Source: Zymoseptoria tritici IPO323
Lineage: Eukaryota > Ascomycota > Dothideomycetes > Mycosphaerellales > Mycosphaerellaceae
Reading direction: 5' to 3'
DNA length: 64,000 bases
Assembly (NCBI RefSeq): GCF_000219625.1
Contig: NC_018211.1
Coordinates: 2,379,573 to 2,443,572, forward strand
Part shown: in pieces, positions 58,194 through 64,000 of the stretch
Layout of the letters: every line of letters starts with the position of its first letter
Numbering within the stretch: position 1 is the first letter of the stretch
Position numbers and translations under genes: made by a program
The notes under the pieces: generated by a model
What the model was told of the DNA's origin: nothing
What the model saw: only the letters and a program-made list of their open reading frames with translations
Database searches by the model: none

Positions 58194-61100
58194 ATGGATC
58201 CTAGTAGTAAGGACTATATTAATAACCCTAAACTAATAATAGACCGACCCTCGAAGACTTTAGGGATAAAGATCTAGTTAGAGAAAACCCTACGACTCCT
58301 CTTAGCGATACTATTATTTCCTATAGTATAGAGATTAAGACAATCTTCTGTTCTAAATGCTATATAAATCTTACTAGAAATAACTATACTAAGCACCTTA
58401 AAGCTAAGCATAAGCAGATCTATACTATATATAAGGATTCGGGTACTCTAAGGGACTTAACTCTTACTATTAATAATCTAGAGCTATTAGATATAGACGG
58501 CTTAAAGAGTCTTATAGGGCCTAATTTGTACTTATTTAAGGAGCTAGATATCTACTTTAATGCTTTAAAGTGTAGGGAGTGTAACTTCCTTAATATTTCT
58601 AGAAAGGAAGTAAGGAGGCATTATAATCTAGAGCACGGTAATAATAATAAGGGGACTACTAAAGTAGATTGGATTCTAGAAGGTGTACCCGCTCAGCTAC
58701 TAGAGGGTTTTAAGGATAATAAGAAAATATACTTTATACCTAAGTTACCGGACCTAGAACTAAGACGATCTAGAGATACTAGAATACCTAGTAATAGAGA
58801 GGTATCTAGATCTACTAGCCGGAGTAGGGATAGTAGCTCTAGTAGTAGTAGCCGGGTAGTAGAGCTAAGTTCTATTCCGGATAATACTAAAGAGCTCTTA
58901 CTTAGTACATATTCTAAAGAAGAGTTAGGCCGTAGTAAGGATTTACTACTAAGTAGTAGTATTGAAACAAATACGAGGCTACTAAATAGCTTTATTAGAA
59001 AGTCAAATATTATACGGTATCTAACAGATAAGAATAGAGACATCCTTATTACTCTAGGATACTCTAATACTCTATATACTAGGGAGGAAACGGAGTTTAA
59101 CTTAGAGGATAAGATAGGATTAGATCTTAGGGAACTGGAAAGTTTAATCGCTAAGTTTCTAGCGGATACTAGTAGTAAGATCCTAGCAGTCCCCTTAGGT
59201 ATACGGCAACGACTTAGAAGTAATAATATCGACGAAAGAGTATTTAAGGACTTTACTCCGCATATAAGTAAATATACTCGAAGTACTTACTTTAATATCT
59301 ATATACAGCTTATTGTCTTTACTATTAAGGTATGCTTTATACGCTCTAACTTTGAGGGTAGTATAGACCCTATAGAGTCGGAATACTATAATATAGTAAG
59401 TAGTATTTTAGTTCCGGATCGGGTCTATACTCTAGTCGGCGAGATTATTAAGTTAAATCTTAGTACTATCTATCTAGAGGAGAATAAACTAGAGCTCTTC
59501 TATAAGTTTAGCTTACTAGGGATAGAGTTACTTAAGACTAAGATCCCTTTAGCGGTTAATAAGGATAGTACCCTAGATAATCTCGTAATTAATTTCTACT
59601 ATATAAACTGTCTAGATAGAAGAACTAAGGAGGTTAAGGAGGTCTTAGGAATAAGTCAACTTAGTAGTTATCTAGTATATAATGCTAGACTTATTACCCT
59701 AGCTTATTATCTCTTTCGAGAGAAACTAGAAGACGATCTATATACCGAGCGAGAACTAGAGAACGAGCTTAGAATAGAGGACTTTATAAAGACATATCTT
59801 ACAAATACTAGTAGTAACTATTTCGAATTTATCTTTGTTATCCGGCCTTATCTCCTAGCTTTAAGTAGAGAGACTACAACTACAGCCGGTTTAATAGGAG
59901 AGGTTAGGCCTAATATTATTATCTATAATAATATAGAGTACCCTATCGAGAAGATTAAGGAGCTCTTTAGTAATATATATACTAAACTAGAGGACATTCT
60001 ACTACATAGACTTCTTAGTATTAATAGTCTAGACGACCTAGACTTTAACTTTAACCGAGTAGACGATAATAATCTTCTTAATAGGGTTAGGTTTAGTATT
60101 TTAGACATCGAAAACCTCTCGGCCTTTAAGTATAGACCCTACTTTCTAGATAGACTATTAACTCCGGGTACTTATTATAATAAGACCCTCGTAAAGGGGG
60201 TTAGGAATAATAAGATAGTTTTTAAGGCTAGTAAGATAGAGCGGTTTAATAGTAATATAAATTCGTTTGTTACCTATCTCGCTTTAGCAATATACTTATT
60301 TAGCGGAGGGCCTCTTCGCAGCACGGAGTTAACTACTATTCTCTTTAAGAACATCGAGAGTAAAACTCGTAGCCTATTATATAATAAAGAGGAAGGTGTT
60401 TTTACTATCTTAACCGATTGGAGTAAGAGTAATAATATTACTCGTAGGGAGAAAGCAAATATCCGGTTTATACCTCCTCGACTTAGTAAGCTACTTATTA
60501 CTTATATTCTTTATATTATACCCTTTAAAGAGTATATTAATAGAGAGTACTATACGCTAGACGAACCGAGTACTCCTTTACTCTTAGTACGGGATAATAA
60601 GCCGTTGACTACTAGTCTTCTTAGTACTACGCTAGAGTTAGAGTCTAGTCGTCTCTTTCGAAAAGGCCTTACTATAGCTTCTTATCGAAAGATTATTAAC
60701 TATATTATTAAAACAAAGTTAGGTAATACTAACTACTATAGTAGTAGCGAAGGAGAGGAGGTAAAAGAGGATCTTATCGAAGATATACAGGCTAATAGAT
60801 CTACTAAAACTAGCTATAACTACTACTTTAATATCGGGTTCAACTTTAGTAATAGTAAGAACCTAGGCCTCTTAGATAAGGTTAAGACCTTTACTATTCT
60901 CTACTTTAACTACTTTAATTTATTAACCCCTACCGATGTTAATAATCCTTCTATACGGAAGCTCCTAGACTCGTCTACTCTAGAGAGCTTTAATATCGAG
61001 CCGGACTTAGGATTTAGTCTTAGTACAGCTACTATAGAAAGAAATATTAAGGAGCTATATAAGGACCCTACGGCAAGCTTTAAAAGCCAGATTCAAAAGG

Positions 61101-63166
61101 AAGGTCTATTAGAGATCCTTAATAATATACCTATTATTACCTTTATTAATAAGACTAGTAGCGGAAAAAGCCTACTCTATCTTCTCCCTAGCTATATCCT
61201 AAAGAATAGAATATATATAATTATAACTCCTCGTACTAGCCTTAGTAGGGACCTCTATAATCGAGCCTATAACCTCGGTCTAAATCCGAGTACCCTAAAG
61301 GATCCTGCTAGTAGTAATAGTAATTTGTTCTTTATTAACTTAGAGGAGCTTAATTCGAACGAGCTAGATACGTTAATTACTACATATAAGCAATATAATA
61401 GGGACATATCTATCTATATCGACGAGGTACATCTATTCTTATTAGAGAGTAGCTTTAGGCTTCGCCTTAAGTACTTCCGGAGTTTAGTTAAGTATAAAGT
61501 TAATCTTATCTTTCTAACAGCTACGCTACCTAATAGCCTTCTTAATATTCTTAATACTACCCTTAATATAAAGGATTATAATAAAGTTATTAGGGGATCT
61601 AGTAACCGGGAAGATATATCGTATAGAAGAGTCTATTATTCTTCTAAGATAGAGGAAATCCCTACTATATACCGGACTATTAGGGAAATAGAGGAGAAGG
61701 ACCTAGATCTAAGTAATAAAATCCTTTTATTTGTAAGCTCTAAGAAACAAGGCGAGGAGCTCGCCCGTACTCTAGAGTATAGCTTTGTCTATAGCGGCCT
61801 TAGTAGATTAGATACGATACTCGATACGTTTATAAATACTAATACAAAACGGGTACTTATTACTACGAGTATTCTAGAGGTCGGGCTCGACCTCCCTAGT
61901 ATTAAGTATACTATTAATGTAGATCCTATCTTTAGTCTTAGTAGTATTATACAGTCTAGCGGGCGGATCCGGTCTAGCGGTACTAGCTTTATAATAGGAC
62001 CTAGGCCTACTAAGTATAATATAGAGCATACCCGGGAGAATATACTACTAAAGGACACTAGCCGAGTTATAGATCTAAGTATGTATAAGGACCTAGACCG
62101 TCTCTATTATAAGCTCTTTAGTATAGAATCTCGATGCCTACGGATTCCTATAGGCCTATTCCTCGATAATTCGTTAACTAAATGCGCTAATAACTCTAAG
62201 TCTAAGTGTTCTCTCTGTCTCGAAGTAGATACTATTCTCGAAACAATTAAGGATAAAGAGGAGGAAGGAACTCGAAATATAAACCGGGTAGTACTAGAAG
62301 TAGAAGAGAAGCTAGTAGATCTTTATAACAACTATTGTATTTGTTGTATTATTAATCCCTATAATACCTCGAATCGCTATAAACACTATTCTCTCGACTG
62401 CCCCTATGTCCGAGATAGTAGAACTCTAAAGAGTAATATAGAATTTATAAAGAAGGAAGTTAAGGACGGACGCCTCCTTAAAGGAAATTCGGGCTGCTCT
62501 AAGTGCCTATTACCTAAGAATATCTGTTCTATTCTTATTAATAAGTATAATATACTCGATAATAGTTGCTTTCTTAAGGACTATATCTATACTATTATAG
62601 CTATCTTATTTAGTTATAAGGAGGAGGTTTCGTTTCTATATACGGAGGATATAGAGGAGATAAGTCTAAAGCGGTTTATTAGTCTTAATATTAGTCCTAT
62701 AAGTATCCTTACCTTAGAGACTATTCGGATTATCGAGCTTCTCTATAAGCTCCGGATCGATCGACTTATTAAAGAACTAGAGGATAATAATATTAGTAGT
62801 AGTAGCCCTAACACTTTGATTATTAGTCTTAGATCTATAGAAGAGAAGGATTTAGGGCCTATAGACGACGACGAGGAAATAGATCCTACCGGTCTTTATA
62901 AAGACCTTATTAGTAAATCTAGGGTTTCTCTAGGGGAAGAGGGAGGGTCTCTTAAAGGGTTTAAAGATCTAGATCTAGATCTACTCGATCTACGAGTTCC
63001 TTCGCCGGATTCTGTTAGTAGCCTAGAGAGAGGAGGTCCTAGTAATATAAGAGAGTATATATCTAAAAGTAAAGAGAACCGTAAACACTATAAGGATTAT
63101 AGCCAGGATATCGGAGAGAGCTCTTCTAAGCGTACTAAGAGAGATAATAGAGATTGGAATTTCTAA
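58194..63166 (+). CDS. Telomere-linked RecQ-type helicase with zinc fingers
   Basis: A superfamily 2 helicase of the fungal telomere-linked class, expected in the nucleus. The uninterrupted frame runs 58,232-63,166; residues below count from TTG at 58,526. Upstream of that TTG the same frame encodes a first C2H2-like finger (FCSKC...HLKAKH, 58,346-58,413); a second is at residues 16-37 (CRECN...HYNLEH). Helicase motifs: KTSSGKS (876-882), DEVH (966-969), TAT (998-1000), a motif V segment SILEVGLDLPS, and QSSGRIRSSG (from 1143). The C-terminus has Cys pairs (CSLC, CICC, CSKC). Residues about 570-770 resemble a tyrosine recombinase. The only suitable ATG (58,194) is in another frame; a 71-nt intron (58,207-58,277, GTAAGG...CTAG) would join it in phase. 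No internal stop despite the RIP-rich setting. Codons are AT-rich with few His, Gln, Trp and Met. The fingers recall the OrsD-type domain often fused to these helicases. Confidence 0.9.
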
Positions 63167-63580
63167 GGGTGGAGTATCTAGGGTTTAGGATTAGAGAAAG
63201 AGGGGCGTAACTAGGTAGTATAGAAATATACTAGGGTTCCTACTTCTCCGGTTCTTATAGGTAGCTTAGTAGGTTTCCCTAAGTCTTAAGTTTAGTTTAG
63301 AGTAGGGAATACTTAGTATTCTAGGGTATAGGGGTTATAAGCTAAGTTACTAGAGTTCGGTTTATAGTCTTATATAGATAAGGCTATATAGAGTAAGGGT
63401 ATAGAGCTAGACTAATTAGCCTAAGATTACTACGTATACGGTAACCCGTAGTAGAAGTAAAGGGTTATAGGATTCCCGGATTAGGATTTAGATAGAGGGG
63501 TAGTTAAGGGTTATACGCTAAGGGTAGAGGTAGGTTATAACCCGGTAGATAAATTTTCGCTATATAGGGTTTTAGGTTGA
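63167..63580. other. Gene-free subtelomeric sequence
   Basis: TA-rich with many TAGGGT-like words; no frame. It separates the helicase stop from the subtelomeric motifs. Confidence 0.5.
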
Positions 63581-63780
63581 GGTACGCGCAGCGTAACCCG
63601 GTTAATAGATAAGGAGTTATAGCGTATAGGATAACCGTATTAAGGGTATAGGGTACGTAACCCGCTTAGGGTAGAGGGTACGCGTAGCGTAACCCGGTTA
63701 ATATATAAAGGATTATAGCCGATAGGGTTAACCCGTGTTACGGTTAGGGTTTTATATACGCGAAGCGTAACCCGTTAAAC
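63581..63780 (+). repeat. Three copies of a 24-28 bp subtelomeric motif
   Basis: GTACGCGNAGCGTAACCCGG followed by TTAATA recurs at 63,581-63,608, 63,678-63,703 and (shorter) 63,757-63,780. The base at N differs each time (C, T, A). Spacing is about 97 and 79 bp. Confidence 0.85.
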
Positions 63781-63851
63781 GGGCAAAAGCGTTAGAGGTT
63801 AAGTAGGAAAGGTAGTAGAGTAAATAAGAGGTTCAAATCCAAGGGTTTGTA

Positions 63852-63869
63852 CGCGCGCGTAAGCGCGCG
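63852..63869. other. GC hairpin at the telomere junction
   Basis: CGCGCGC-GTAA-GCGCGCG: a 7-bp perfect stem with a 4-nt loop, ending two bases before the first telomeric-variant repeat. Confidence 0.7.
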
Positions 63870-63870
63870 G

Positions 63871-63872
63871 GG

Positions 63873-63906
<34 letters not shown>
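63871..63906 (+). repeat. Variant telomere repeat, six GGGTGA units
   Basis: Six perfect GGGTGA (TGAGGG) units lie between the hairpin and the canonical repeat. Confidence 0.95.
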
Positions 63907-63910
<4 letters not shown>

Positions 63911-64000
63911 TAGGGTTAGGGTTAGGGTTAGGGTTAGGGTTAGGGTTAGGGTTAGGGTTAGGGTTAGGGTTAGGGTTAGGGTTAGGGTTAGGGTTAGGGT
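63907..64000 (+). repeat. Telomere, (TTAGGG)n
   Basis: Uninterrupted TTAGGG to the last base (about 15.7 units). The G-rich strand runs 5' to 3' toward the right edge, so this is the true right chromosome end, cut by the assembly or the window. Confidence 0.97.

Noticed and set aside
61789..62058. 89-codon minus-strand frame, and similar ones at 58,693 and 59,923.
   Set aside because: Antisense shadows of the helicase gene, whose motifs fix the coding strand.
63830..63850. GGTTCAAATCC resembles a tRNA gene B box next to the telomere.
   Set aside because: The flanks cannot form a T stem, and no A box or acceptor stem lies at the right distance.

Overview
This window is the right end of a chromosome of a filamentous ascomycete (Pezizomycotina-like). 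It closes with about 16 copies of TTAGGG running to the last base. Almost the whole window carries the mark of repeat-induced point mutation (RIP, C to T in CpA on either strand): CA and TG are scarce, TA is abundant, and former Gln and Trp codons appear as TAG or TAA. No rRNA, tRNA or CRISPR was found.

Layout. 1-30 kb is nested, mostly dead transposons: LINE fragments, a Ty3/gypsy remnant (about 3.8-10 kb), an unidentified element with many ACCGGTCG motifs (10-13.9 and 20.2-24.65 kb), and inside it a complete chromodomain gypsy element (13,905-20,227) with 275-bp LTRs and a GTCCT target duplication. A minus-strand LINE fills 25.9-30.2 kb. Two full-length copies of one Tad1-like LINE lie in inverted orientation (30,248-35,837 plus; 51,956-57,530 minus), each with a perfect 14-15 bp target duplication and ORFs of identical length. 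A 170-bp satellite lies at 36.3-37.3 kb.

37.6-51.9 kb looks empty by single-exon ORFs but holds small, intron-rich genes that I assembled from splice signals (GTARG donor, CTAAC/CTAAT branch, TAG acceptor, introns 43-59 nt). On the minus strand there is a paralogous family of small helical proteins (39.77, 40.25, 42.77, 43.44 and 46.77 kb, perhaps also 50.53 kb) with a conserved phase-1 intron. On the plus strand there are multi-exon genes at 38.2, 41.6 (decayed) and 45.0 kb, two of them with tandemly duplicated exons. Starts recur about every 3.4 kb, which suggests an old tandemly duplicated module. Products are unknown.

58.2-63.2 kb is a telomere-linked RecQ-type helicase gene of more than 1,540 residues. 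It has N-terminal zinc fingers and a middle region resembling a tyrosine-recombinase catalytic domain, and it reads toward the telomere. The last 450 bp contain short subtelomeric motifs, a GC hairpin, six TGAGGG variant repeats and the canonical telomere.

Intact reading frames with clear support are the helicase and the spliced genes at 39.77, 40.25, 42.77, 46.77 and 50.53 kb. Most other coding sequence is inactivated by RIP-type changes. All splice models are inferred from sequence only.
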